Positions 43,707 through 54,531 of a stretch of 64,000 nt of DNA are shown piece after piece. Source of the stretch: Oscheius onirici (taxonomy: Eukaryota > Nematoda > Chromadorea > Rhabditida > Rhabditidae); assembly GCA_932521025.1 (NCBI GenBank), contig OW051468.1:8122064-8186063 (forward strand), written 5' to 3'. The notes under the pieces are model-generated. The model was not told the origin of the DNA, ran no database searches, and saw only the letters and a list, made by a program, of their open reading frames with translations. Positions within the stretch are counted from its first letter, which is position 1. Each line of letters begins with the position of its first letter. Both the position numbers and the translations under genes were made by a program.

Positions 43707-46112
43707 CTATAATCCCCCGCAATTTGGATGACTCGGATAGCTGAAGACTTTAAAGTCCAAGCTTAGTCGTTCCCTCCTTTCCGTCTTCAGATAGCCCAGG
43801 GAGACGCTAGTGTTGAAGGCTCTAGCCGCCTCGGCTCCACAATGATTCAACAGTTTTCTCATTACGCAGAGTCGGGTCTTAATTTTTCTTTTTGTTCAAA
43901 CTTCTGAAGTTTTACCTGCTTAAAGAGAGCACACTTGGCTCCTTCCAGCTTGACTATTGAGCTCATGGCTCGCGAGAAAACTTCTTGAGCGTCTCCCTTC
44001 TTGTCGCTCATATTCTTGATCGTCTTTACCGAATTCTCATAAAGTTGTTCAATGCGGGTGTTGACGCTGTCGCGGAGGAGAGAATGCTCATTCACTTTCT
44101 AAATATTTTTTTGTGTAAACTTCTCAAAAAGACAGCAACATAATAGAAGAAGAATACATAGTTGGGTTCTTGTCATGACTTGCTCCAAAACGCTTATATT
44201 ATCGAAGTTTGCTCTCATTTTTTTGACTTTTAACTGCCTTTAATCGACTGAATGATAAAAACTACTTCAAGATTGATTATTCTGAGGGCAATAGAAAAAA
44301 ACTAGTCTAGTCCTTTCTTCTCATTTCTCGTATTTTTGACGTCTGGATAAGTTAAACTGGGATAGTTTTTAATCAAACGACACATAGCCCAACCTTTTAA
44401 AAGATACTGAAACATTTAAAAATGAGTGTAAAATGGGGGCTGTCTCGTTGCGAAAAAGTTCGATTTGAAGAAGGTCACTGCAAAAATCTTGGCTGAGTAT
44501 CAAATGTTTACACGTTATATGAATTTGGCTACATCACACAAACATTGGATACTCAGCCAAGATTTTTGCAAAGTGACCTTTTTAAAATCGAACTTTTTCG
44601 CTGCGAGACAGCCCCGTAAAATGTAAAAACAGGCATTTTGGGGCAAAGCGTGACGAGACCCGAATTCAAAAAATTCCTCCAACTGTTCAACTACTGCCTC
44701 TTTTAAAGCAAACATTAACATTTTTACAGTCTCCCATCCAGCCGGCCACATTTCTCCCAATACACGGGTAGACTTTGGCAGTCCATTCGGGGTTCTTGCA
44801 CTCCTTGTCGAACATAATCTTGTGGTTTCCAATCTCTTTCAGCTCGGCTATTCGGTCCTTCGTGACGTCGGTGCCCTCGTAAACTGAGCCACATTGGAGC
44901 TGTTTCTCGTGCTTTGAACAGGCCTGCTTTCACTTTTTTTTACAAAATGCTTAAACTTACTGCTCTCGTAACGTTGACCATTGTGCCTGGAGGAAAGGTC
45001 ATAAAGAGGGCTGTGAAATATTTAAGTCCAGCTTTTTCCAGCCAAGCGGCTTCGTTGGGTCGTCCCAATCTAAAGACATTTTCTTTCTGATAGAATTCCC
45101 ACTTTATTGCTTCCTGTTCAACAGCCGTCGTCCAAGGTCGGTCGATGGAATTACAGAGTTCCAGACCGTCAAAGTAGTATTCATTCCTGAAATGTGGTCT
45201 TTCGGGAGAGAACGCCATTTTCGTGAATAATGATCTGCCTTGTGACAGACTGTTAAACTGGAGGTAAAAATAGTCGTAGGCAGACTATTTCCGTCGGCGT
45301 CCCGATCGTTCCACTCCGAGATCTTTCAATGTCTATCAATCAGAACTTGATCGAGGACGGAAATAACTTTTTGTGTGGGACATTCGAACATTTAGAAATT
45401 CTCTGAGATTCCCGATAGTACATTCTAAAATATTTCCAGACTCTGAAGGTCCTGTCTACTTTAACCCCCACCTTTCCCCAAAGTTTGGGATTTCAGAAGA
45501 AGCCTCCATTTTCTAGCTCACGGAAACATTTTACACCTTGTGCTGTTTTACAACGTTGTAGAGTTTGTCAAATGCTACAACTCTGTAGAACATCGTAAAG
45601 CTTGAAAATGTACGAATGAGCTAGAAAATTGGGCTTTCTTATTGAAGTCCGGGGAGGAGTACTTTCTCATTCGTTTCCTGTACATTCTAAAATAGTTCCA
45701 AATTCTGAAGATGAGCCTTACGTCCCAAAAAGAGCCGATAAAAACGAATAGGATAATCTGTTAAAGTCTGTAATCGCCTGGACTAATCTAAATAATTCAA
45801 AAAGTGTCTCACCTCAAAGCCGGATCAGCCACTCCATTTATTCTATTGATGTACTCCACTCGAGCTGAAAACTTTGCTTTTAGAAATGCCTTTTCCCACT
45901 AAAATAATTGCAACAAGAGTCACGTAATTGGGTGAGTCGACTCTGGCTTATTGGAGAGATATTGGTCGTCGAGGGAGGGAGGCAGAGATTAATATATAGT
46001 GATATCAGACGCCTGCCTTCCCTACCTCGTTCGCCAGTCTTTCGGGCTTCCTTCAAAGAGGCCTCATCCACGTCCTCGTAGATCCAGTTGCTTGAGATTG
46101 GTCCAATCTAAA
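43707..46112 (-). CDS. Unrecognised cysteine-rich protein, 5' end not found
   Basis: Exons on the minus strand join in frame. From about 46112 (TTTTAG acceptor) comes ISSNWIYEDVDEASLKEARK; from about 45870, RVEYINRINGVADPALR; from 45190, NEYYFDGLELCNSIDRPW and KYFTALFMTFPPGTMVNVTR. Then ACSKHEKQLQCGS, FDKECKNPEWTAKVYPCIG and GWMGDC. A 600-nt intron, holding the 44432-44614 hairpin, leads to NEHSLLRDSVNTRIEQLYE, EGAKCALFKQ and LCVMRKLLNHCGAEAARAF, ending at TAG 43707. About nine cysteines in two clusters and N-glycosylation sequons suggest an extracellular protein, loosely like nematode DUF19 proteins, but I am not sure. The exon with start codon and signal peptide was not found. Confidence 0.55.
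44432..44614. mobile_element. Hairpin element with GGATACTCAGCCAA core
   Basis: GGGGCTGTCTCGTTGCGAAA is mirrored by TTTCGCTGCGAGACAGCCCC. Inside, GGCTGAGTATCAAATGTT mirrors CATTGGATACTCAGCC. The arms of about 80 nt are nearly perfect. It lies in the cysteine-rich gene's longest intron. Confidence 0.75.
45512..45630. repeat. Hairpin repeat family A copy
   Basis: Full form with both outer arms: TTTTCTAGCTCACG ... GAATGAGCTAGAAAAT around ACAACGTTGTAG and CTACAACTCTGTAGAACATC. In an intron of the cysteine-rich gene. Confidence 0.7.
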
Positions 46113-47180
46113 ACTTATTTTGAAATCTTCAAAACTTCTTCGTTTATGACCAATTTCTTTTGGAATAACTTCCGCTTTTTTGTTAGTTTTGACTGATTTT
46201 CTGTTTTTGTCTAATCTTCTGCTAAAAATTTTGTCAAAAATGCGATGCAAATTTTATCAAGGGATGAATCTTAACACGTTTAACAAACTGTATAGATAGG
46301 ATTGACCTGTTTATAAACGAAAAAAAAATCCCGAAATCCTCAATTTTCTAGCTCACCTATTCATTTCATCCAGTTTGTAATGCTCTACAAAGTTGAGTTA
46401 TGTCACAAGCCAACTTTGCAGAACATCACAAAGCTTGGAAATGCTTTGATCACAGTGAAATCTTGCTTTAAAACCGCTAACGCTAAAGCAGGATAGTGTT
46501 CCGTCAGTCTGTTCGTACGAGATCTCGAGATCGTCGAGACCAGCTAGAAAGTGTTGAGATGTGTCGAGTCGGATGGTAATCCAAAAACAAATTAGAACAT
46601 GTTAAGGAATTACTCGAGTACAGTTTGAAATGTTAAAGGACCACGGAAGTGTCTCCCAGTTTACCGTAACTCTATGTTAGGCGCGAAGAGGAAAAAAAGC
46701 TTTTTCTCAAACTCTCAAAGTTTAGGGCTCAGGGCCTAAAGCTATTTTCCCATTTCATACGTCTAGCTAATTGTATAGGAAGGTTCTAGTAATTTTTGGC
46801 ACAGGCAAAATAATTTGGTGCGATATGCGAAGAGTAATTGTTTTCCGATTTCTCCTAGACAGACGACAGGAAACTAGCCATTTTCATTTTTTTCTGCTCA
46901 CTTATTGTCAGACTTTAATTATAGTCCATCTTCAAAATTCAAAATTTCCGTTAAAGCTGGTTTAACCTATACAAATTTTCTTTATATTTCTCCCCCTCTC
47001 TGCAGTATGCCTACATCATAGTTGCGCTGCTTCACAAACTGAATATACAGAAATTAGCGACTCGAAATCATCTTTTAGTTCATTCCGGGCACAAATCAGT
47101 CATATTTACGAGTCAAAAGAGAAATATTTAGAAAGACCTGAAGAAGGAGAAGAAGAGGAGGAAGAGTTGTGGGCAGCAGC
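46113..47180. other. Intergenic between divergent genes
   Basis: Holds the hairpin at 46346-46456. I looked for the missing first exon of the cysteine-rich gene on the minus strand and did not find one. A TATTTAG acceptor near 47130 precedes the RSPH3 start. Confidence 0.4.
46346..46456. repeat. Hairpin repeat family A, diverged copy
   Basis: CAATTTTCTAGCTCACC on the left, GCAGAACATCACAAAGCTTG with the 'TGCTTTGATCACAG' end on the right; the central palindrome is eroded. Confidence 0.5.
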
Positions 47181-49694
47181 ATGCCGACTCTCGTGGGTCT
47201 TCGTCGTCTCCCGCCTCCTCGGCCGGTTTCTCGCAGTCACACAGGTAATACGTCATCCTCTCTTCCTTTAGAGAGACAGTTATCAATGGAGAAAGAGACT
47301 GATGGATTGGGATTATCGGTCGATTCGGTCTGTGTGAAATGCATGTGGCCAGATATCTGATTGATACTGGTAATTGTCGGAAGAATTCTTTTAGGTTTTA
47401 GACTAAGTATTTAAATACTCTTTAAGTCGGGATCCTCTTCTTCCTTAAGAAGTGTTTTCGAACTTTGTTTTCAGCAAGTTTGTCAAAAGGATCAAGGGTA
47501 CTGTAGCCTGACTACGAATAAAAAAATAAAATTACTGGTACCTGAAGTCCCTCTCCGGTTTGGTACTCTGAACAAGTCATAAACAGTTAAAAAAACATAG
47601 CAATCAAGTTTTGAACTTGGAAAATAAGCTGGGAAAGTATTACTACTCTTGTCGGCGAAGTCGGCTGGTATACAGTAACCCGTTTGATAGACCCAGTTTT
47701 TTTTTGGAGTTTGTGACGGTTTAAGGCCTTAAATGCTTTAATTTTTTGTTCCATCATGACTCTTTGCCCTGTTCCATGCTTGTAAAGCTGCGTCACTAGA
47801 AAGAGAGTCAACATCGTTTCCTTTGTGACATCTGCTGCAAAAGACCATAACCCAGAGAATTGTGTTTGTATTCTAAACAGAAAGAATTCCAGAACATGAT
47901 CAATAGTACTCGAATTACTCATGCAAATCAGTCTCTTCTAATGTTCATTTGCAGGAGCGGAAGAATTGGTGTTAGGCTTTCGGTTGCCAGCTGTCGTGGC
48001 TCCGCCTGCTTCCGGGGACTTGCGCCTTCAGCCTGAGTCCAAGATGGCTAGGCCTTGTAACATTGCCGTAGATCCGCGGCTCTGTAAGGGCTCAGTATTT
48101 GCCAATCGACGACGTTTTTTGGAGGAAAATAAGAGTCAGGGAGCTGAGGACGTCAGGGAGGCCAAATACAGGTATTTTTTCTATTTTCCTCCCACATTTT
48201 GGAACTTCGCGAAGAAATATCAATTTTCTTGCTCACGCATGCTTTTCCAGCTTTGTGATGTTCTATAAAATATTATTATTTGGCAAGTTTTTCAATTTTG
48301 CAGAACATCAAAAAGCTGGAAAATGCTTTGGTCACAATGAAAACTTACCAAGAAATTATCAGAGTGAATGTTCTACGAAGCCGGTTGGAATCTTCCTTGC
48401 CGACTCTTCCAGTACTTCCGAATCAAAATGGGACTATTCACAAAAGACTTAGTCTTCCGAAGGCGAACTTTTTCCGGAAACAGTCGGCTCCAAAACGCAG
48501 CTCACAACTTCCAGTACAGCTGCCTCAACTCTCTCCGGGATCCATTGACAAGGGCTTCAGAAAACTGAAGTTTGTTCCTCTGAGAAACGTGGAAGATGAG
48601 GCTAGAAGTGAGTCATTTTACCGTTCCGTCTAGTCAAATTGTAGGAGTGTTCCCATCGAGAGTCGTTCCAGCTGTCGGCCGCGTCCGTGTTCGTCCCATT
48701 CCACAAATTCCACTTGCTCCTACTCCGCCCTGCTCGGACCGACCCGAATATCCGATCGTTGAAACGGGAGTTCAAACGGATGATGTTGGTTTCTGTTGAA
48801 TTCAGAAAAATGGAAAGTTTAGGGATTTGATCATGAGACTACGGACCTTGTGAAAGACCTGGCCTCTTCGGCAATCGAACAAGCTCTTTACAATTTGCGC
48901 ATTGAGGAGACATTAGAGGGTATGTTTTTCTGTCGACGAAACTTCCGATTCGGATGTTAATAAGCCGTAATGTGCATTAGCTCCTGTGCGTAGTTTTCAC
49001 GTCATGTTTCAGGGCTGACGAAGAAGACGGAAGACATCCGAAGACAGCTGGAACGAGAAAAACAGCTTCACAAGGAGCTTGAAGAGCGTTCAAAGAAAGT
49101 CTTGGAGGAAAAGGACCGGGAGTTTAGAGAGTCAAGGAAGATGGAAGAAAACGCTCTGGACAGTAACAGGCTGGCAGTCGAGACTTGTCAACAGGTACAA
49201 ATTTAAATTCGCGCGTAGCTCGCTCCAGAAGCATTTTCAAGACTCGGGACCAAGACCATTGAATTCAGCGTAAAATTTTACCCCTAGAAAGTCCTATCCC
49301 AACTCTCCAACTGGATTCTCATTGTCTTTTGAACATCAAAAGATCTTTGACTTGTTATCTGAAGTCCGTGGCCTCGGACAAACACAGTCCACTACAGACA
49401 CTGTTATTTTTTAATAACAGAGAAACGTAGTTTTTGTTCAGATAACGACAAAATCCATGCTCAGACTGAAAGTTTTTGAAGAGAAGAATCCCCGAACGAG
49501 GAGTATTGGAATGGACACGCGGCAGCTGAATCAACTTCAGAACAAAGTGGAATTGGTGACAGCCGGTAGGTTTTGAAATATCGCGGATGAAAGAGATTGA
49601 TTCAGAGCTGGAAAAGGACTTTTTCCCTTGGATTTTTGCCAGAGCCGAGACGATTTTCAAGAACAAATGGACGCATAGTCAACTGCACTGTTAG
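47181..49694 (+). CDS. Radial spoke head protein 3 (RSPH3) homolog
   Basis: RSPH3 is a spoke-stalk A-kinase anchoring protein of motile cilia. Eight exons (47181-47244, 47955-48171, 48363-48607, 48645-48784, 48823-48919, 49013-49194, 49442-49565, 49606-49694) give 385 residues in frame. Family marks are NIAVDPRLCKGSVFANRRR (compare NIMYDRRVVRGNTYA), an ETGVQTDD motif, DLASSAIEQALYNLRIEETL (AKAP helix region), a long charged coiled coil (QLEREKQLHKELEERSKKV), and ELEKDFFPWIFARAETIF near the end (compare FLPWLMNEV). Introns 1 and 2 are long and carry repeats. The divergence from vertebrate RSPH3 is large, so the call rests on motif order. Nematodes have no motile cilia, which makes it odd. Confidence 0.65.
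48221..48340. repeat. Hairpin repeat family A copy
   Basis: TTTTCCAGCTTTGTGATGTT and GCAGAACATCAAAAAGCTGG with the 'TGCTTTGGTCACAATG' outer end, in RSPH3 intron 2; the central palindrome is mutated. Confidence 0.65.
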
Positions 49695-49903
49695 TTTGAC
49701 CTTTGACGGAGCAAAGAGGTTACAGACGATCAAAAAAGACGACGACGCTCAAAAAAGTTCATTCTGTGAGAGATGAGAACAAAGATGTACCACGGGTAAT
49801 ATACACTCAGCGAACAAAGCTTGATTTGAAACTGTATACATTGTTACTTGTCTATATTAAAAATCTGCTCAACCCATCAAGGTAGAAAGATATGTATGTT
49901 CAA

Positions 49904-51432
49904 TCAGACGAGAGTCTCTTGTCGTTTCAAAATCTCAATCTCTTCTTTTGGTTTCTCCTCCTCCACGATTGTCACTTCTTCAACTTCAGTCACCTCCTTC
50001 TTTTCTTCTTCGATGGCCTGTACCACTGGCCCTTGCGGACCCATCCCCGGGATTCGCATAGGAATCGGGACTCCAAGCACATTGACATGGAGGTCGGAAA
50101 CGGTCTGAAAGATTTTTTTAGAAGCAGTTCGATCTGTACTGACTTTTACACCAGCTCCCATTCCAACTCTTCCAATAACGCCCTGTGGTGTTATCTGATG
50201 AATATTGAGCAGGGCAGATCCACCGTGACCGGCTGCATGGAGAGCATGTCTCGCAGTTTCCGAAGCTTCTTCTCCATACTTGTGCTTGACATTTTCAACA
50301 GTCTGTGTTGAGAAGGATTTGATGAGCGTCTTACTGGCAATGACCAGAGAGAACAGAACGGTTCCGCCAGCTGCCACACCTCCTCCAACCATTTCTACAA
50401 ATGACTTTTTTTTTTGAAAAAAGATAAAAACTTACTGATAGATTTCCCGGCAGTTTCATTGTCTCCAACGAGTTTGGTAGCTCCTACAGCTATCCTTTTT
50501 CCAACAGCTGTACCGACGTCGCCGATCTTTTCAACTGAACAGAACATTCTGAGAAATCTATAGATGAACATACAAATTCGGTCAGTGAATCTAGCGACGA
50601 CTTTTGTTCCTTTATGCATATATTCGACGCCGCCTTTGACCGGGGCTGGCAGATGAGTCGGACTGTCTGTTGGTTTGACCGTCGTGCGGTATCTAAATCT
50701 CTTTCTAGAACCTTCTACTCCAATTTCCTACCTCTCCGCCCGATCAACTATTCTCTGATTCATTCTGGCAGCTCTCGTCTGAATCCTTACTGCTATTCTT
50801 TCTCCTCCATCGACCAAATAATTTGTGATCCTCTGACTTCTTCCAAGCTTCTCATTTTCCTTGGATTCCGTCGAATCCGAGTCACTGTCAGAGGCATATT
50901 CGTGCAGACTGGCAAATTCTGCCAGGAGCTAAAAGAGTTTGTTAACAAGCGCTGTGAGCAGAAATCATGTCGTTTCTGTTTGCCAACAAATGACTCAAAC
51001 AAACTCACATTGGAGAGTTCTTCGACCTGTTCCACTTCGACCTCCTTGGTCAAGACTATTCCCACATGGAGATCTGAAGTAGAGAAATGCTAACAAAAGG
51101 GCTCTTGGACTCACTCGGTCTATCAGAAACCGGATTCGGAACCACGAAGGTGCGATGCTGGCTAAACAAGACGGGGGTGTCTTTGTTTAAAGGGTAGAGC
51201 CAAGACCCGACCTAGAATCATGACAATTGGATTCAAAAAATGATCTCACTTGAATCAGAGCCGTAGGAGTGGCTGAAGACGTCGCTCCTTCGGGATACTT
51301 TAAAATCTGGAGCGAGGATTGAACTGTAGGAGACGTGGCCTCTCCGCCGTCAATAGTGTAAAGCTGCACTCCGTCGGGAATGAAAAAGATGAGGTCAAAG
51401 TCTCTGTCCTCGGCGAAGGTCATCTCCTCCAT
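49904..51432 (-). CDS. Spartin (SPART/SPG20) homolog
   Basis: Spartin works at lipid droplets, endosomes and mitochondria. The start MEEMTFAEDRDFDLIFFIP and the next GVQLYTIDGGEATSP match the segment after the MIT domain in vertebrate spartin (LILIPNGVQIFFV). DTPVLFSQHRTFVVPN and VGIVLTKEVEVEQVEEL follow. The C-terminal senescence domain is clear: KIGDVGTAVGKRIAVGATKL, FSTQTVENVKHKYGEEASET and ARHALHAAGHGGSALLNIHQ. A charged Glu/Lys tail ends at TGA 49904. There is no N-terminal MIT domain in this model, so it is either absent or encoded by an unfound exon upstream of 51432. Several exons join in frame, though the middle exons are approximate. Confidence 0.8.
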
Positions 51433-52299
51433 CTCTTGGTTAATTCTTAGATCAGAGTATGAGGAAAAGGGAACCAGATGACTAACCTATTCTCCTCGTT
51501 CTCCATTTATATGAGGCTGCAGACTGTGATTCGTCACCGAGAGGAGGAAAGACCCGAGCCGACTGCTATTTACATAAGAGAGTTCGGAAGCGCCGGCAGG
51601 AGTCACAGAGTTCAAAAAAGCACACTCGAATGAGTCAGGTGGACACCGTTTTGAAACAATCGGTGGGCATGTTTTGACCCGTCAAAACAGGCAGATAACG
51701 AGATAACGAACTGTGGGGTTTGTAGTGAGGCAAACAGAGGCGGAAGTGAATCTGTTCCTGTTCCTAGTACACAAAGAGAGGACGAGCAGAAAAGACGAAA
51801 ACATGAGTACAGATGGACTGAGGAAAGTAACTTTTGTACCCTTTTTGGAGAGTCTGTGGAAAAATCTCAATTTTCTCATGCTGACATTTTCCAATTGTGC
51901 GATCCTTTTTTACTAAAGTGCAATGGTGTCCGTCTGTCTGTCATCGTATCCGCACAGTTGTCGGACTAAGATAACATGCCAAATTTTGTTGTGTTAACCT
52001 TGTATCGAGCGAGATACATTTTTGTGGGATTTTAGTTAGAACGTAGAACAACCAAGAGATGGTCATTTTCACCAAAGTACGGAGGCTGCTGGTTGGTCAA
52101 CAAAGTTGTAGTATTTGACAAGCTGTACAACTTTGTAAAACATCAAAAAGTTTGAAAAAGCAAGCTTCTTAATTGTGACGCTAATAATCACTCTGGTAGT
52201 TTTTTATTAGAAAAATTGACAAAGTTTTCAAAGTTTTTGTAATTGTTACAAATAATTAGGAACTTGACAATATTTATAGCAAGAACAGTTAGTTCGACA
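51433..52299. other. Intergenic with hairpin repeats
   Basis: Holds a partial family A copy (about 51853-51905) and another at 52085-52165. No exon supported. Confidence 0.4.
52085..52165. repeat. Hairpin repeat family A copy
   Basis: ACAAAGTTGTAGTATTTGAC and AGCTGTACAACTTTGTAAAA pair as a short hairpin; outer arms are eroded. Confidence 0.6.
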
Positions 52300-53519
52300 A
52301 TGTACTTCCAAGTGGCCTGCTGCATACTTCTGGTGGCTGCACTAGCTCCAGCTGAAGTAACTCCGGCGCCCTCCGTCTCCTCGATCGCAATCACGAATCT
52401 AAAGCAGAATGGTGGAAAAGGATCGGACGATGCTGAAAACAATTGTGCCGTCGGAAACATGTACAAGGATGGGACTAAAGGAACAACAAGTGTAAGACAC
52501 TAACTGATATCTGAAAAAAAGCAAATTCAGGAAGAAACTTCCGGTTATGGCTGTCGAATTACGGTGGAAAAGAAGAAAGGAGCTTGTCTTCAAAACGTGC
52601 AAATTACAATTGCCGCTTTGATTTATGATGAAAAAAAAGGATGCTCATGGTCTAGAGGTGCAGTAGCATGTGCGTGTACCGGAGACTACTGTAACAAGAA
52701 GCTCTCGCAAATCTACGGAATGTTCAAGAGACGACTGGATAGTTCTACCTCTTTTTCGGACGGAGAAGAAGACACGCTGAGTTGTGCATTGGAAGTCCTC
52801 AGAGTTGTGTTCAGTTACCGTAAGTCTTCTTTCTTTATCTGCCTTCGGCTGCGCAACAACTGGTAAAATATGAAGCTTGAGTATCGTTGTTCGACTACGG
52901 TAGTTATCAATACACCGGCTGAATGCTTTACGAGTTGGGGTGCAGGCAAAGTCAAAATCTTTACGTTTCCTCTGGTACGAATTGTTTTCAGCACCTACGA
53001 CTACCACAACCACTACGACGACGATGACGACCACAACCCCTGCTCCAACCACAACAAAAAGCGTCCTCACAAGTAGTCCAACTTCAACACCGAGTGACAA
53101 GACCGTCGATGGACAAACGCCTGCTGGACAGCACGGACAACAAAACGTCAATACGACTGTACCATCTGACACTCTAAAGGACGAAATGTCTGGCGTTCTG
53201 TGAGTTTTCAGTTCAGTTCCTATAAATTTTATATTCTAGTGCTTGGTCTCTGGCCGTGTGTGGAATTGTCTGCTTCCTGTTGGGTCTCGGCATTGGTCTT
53301 CTTCTCCTCTGCTTCGTCATCAAGAGGAACAAATCCAAGAAGCCATCGAAAAATGAACAGTCTACGAGGAAAGAGACAAAGGAGCTCAAGCCAAAAGTGC
53401 CGTCGAAGGAGGGAGAATCGAAGACGAAGGAGGACGACTCGAAAGAAGCGACGAAGATTGCTGATACGGGATCTGTCACGGCATCTGATAAGAAGGTACT
53501 GTCTGACATAAAGACATAA
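52300..53519 (+). CDS. Type I membrane protein with Ly6/ET-like cysteine domain
   Basis: The signal peptide is MYFQVACCILLVAALAPAEV. An extracellular cysteine domain follows (NNCAVGNMYKDG, SGYGCRITVEKKKGACLQN, then CACTGDYCNKK), whose C-C...CN ending is typical of nematode ET-module and Ly6-type folds. A Thr/Pro-rich stalk with runs of TTTT follows, probably O-glycosylated. One membrane span (GIVCFLLGLGIGLLLLCFVI) is followed by a Lys/Glu-rich tail. Exon joins are in frame. The tail reaches TAA at 53519, but a GTACTG donor just before (after SVTASDKK) could splice to an exon from about 53980 (TTIPVSAEDLKFEATVDKTE). The intron would then contain the hairpin at 53543. Confidence 0.75.
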
Positions 53520-54531
53520 GAAAAGTCTGGGCTTTATAACTATTGTCTGTTCAAAAAGAAGAGGAATTACCATAAGATTTTAGCTCTTCCTATCGAGACC
53601 CATTTAGTACGTAAAAGTTGGATACTCAGCCAACAATTTTGAAAAACACGCAGCGAACTTTGGAATTCGTTGGCTGAGTATCCAATGTTTGTGTGCTAAG
53701 TGGGTCTCGAAGGGAAGAGCTAAAATCTTATGGTAATCCCTCCACTTTTTGAACAGAACGTTTATTACAAAAGTCTAAGAGACAGAGATTAGTGTTTGAG
53801 GAGGTCGTAGGTGTTCCCGAGCGGTCCTCAAGACCATTCATCATATACCTAGTCGTTGCCATGCCTCAGTGCTGAAACATATGTTGTCACAACTATCTCG
53901 AACAAGACTCTCTCGGGCCGAGACGGCCACGTCTCGGATTCTTACAAACCGCCTTCCCCCTAAGAATAATTTTTCAGACGACCATTCCGGTTTCGGCTGA
54001 AGACCTGAAATTCGAGGCGACAGTTGACAAGACGGAAACCATGCACACAGATCTGGCCTCCTTGGATGAGATGAGTATAACCCGCTCATGGATCCGAAGA
54101 TTCAAGCGAAGCTGATGGGAGCCAGACCAGAGGAGAAGAAGGCATCATGAGAAGAAGAAAAAAAATCGGATTTTTCAAGATACTAACGAGATTACTTGAA
54201 TATAAACAGGTTTTGTGCAATCACGAACATTGTTCCAGTTTTCTATTCTATATTTTCCTGGTTTTCCTTGAAACTTTTCTAGAAACAGCTAACGTGACTA
54301 CAGAGTAGAGAGTTCATTCAAACAGGAAAATCATTGATCCTCAAACTCTTTTCCCTCTTGGCCTTCTTCTTTTCCCGCTATATGTATGTAAATAACATTT
54401 TGACGTTCAAAAAATTAAAAGACGCAGTTTGTATCAATGGTTTCATTTTACTTTTATCAGCGAAAGCAGAGAGTGACAGTAATTGAACAAAATGAGATGT
54501 GTGTGGCGAGGACTCGTAAACAAAACGGAAG
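53520..54531. other. Intergenic or alternative 3' region
   Basis: Contains hairpin family B copy 3 and, after a TTTTTCAG acceptor near 53979, a frame of about 40 codons that could be the true last exon of the preceding gene. A second overlapping frame (NPLMDPKIQAKLMGARPEEK) continues one base out of phase to 54150. Confidence 0.4.
53543..53757. mobile_element. Hairpin element family B, copy 3
   Basis: The outer arms are the family B sequence (TGTTCAAAAAGAAGAG, TTAGCTCTTCC, TCGAGACCC). Nested inside is the TTGGATACTCAGCCAA / TTGGCTGAGTATCCAA core also seen in the 44432 element. Confidence 0.75.
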
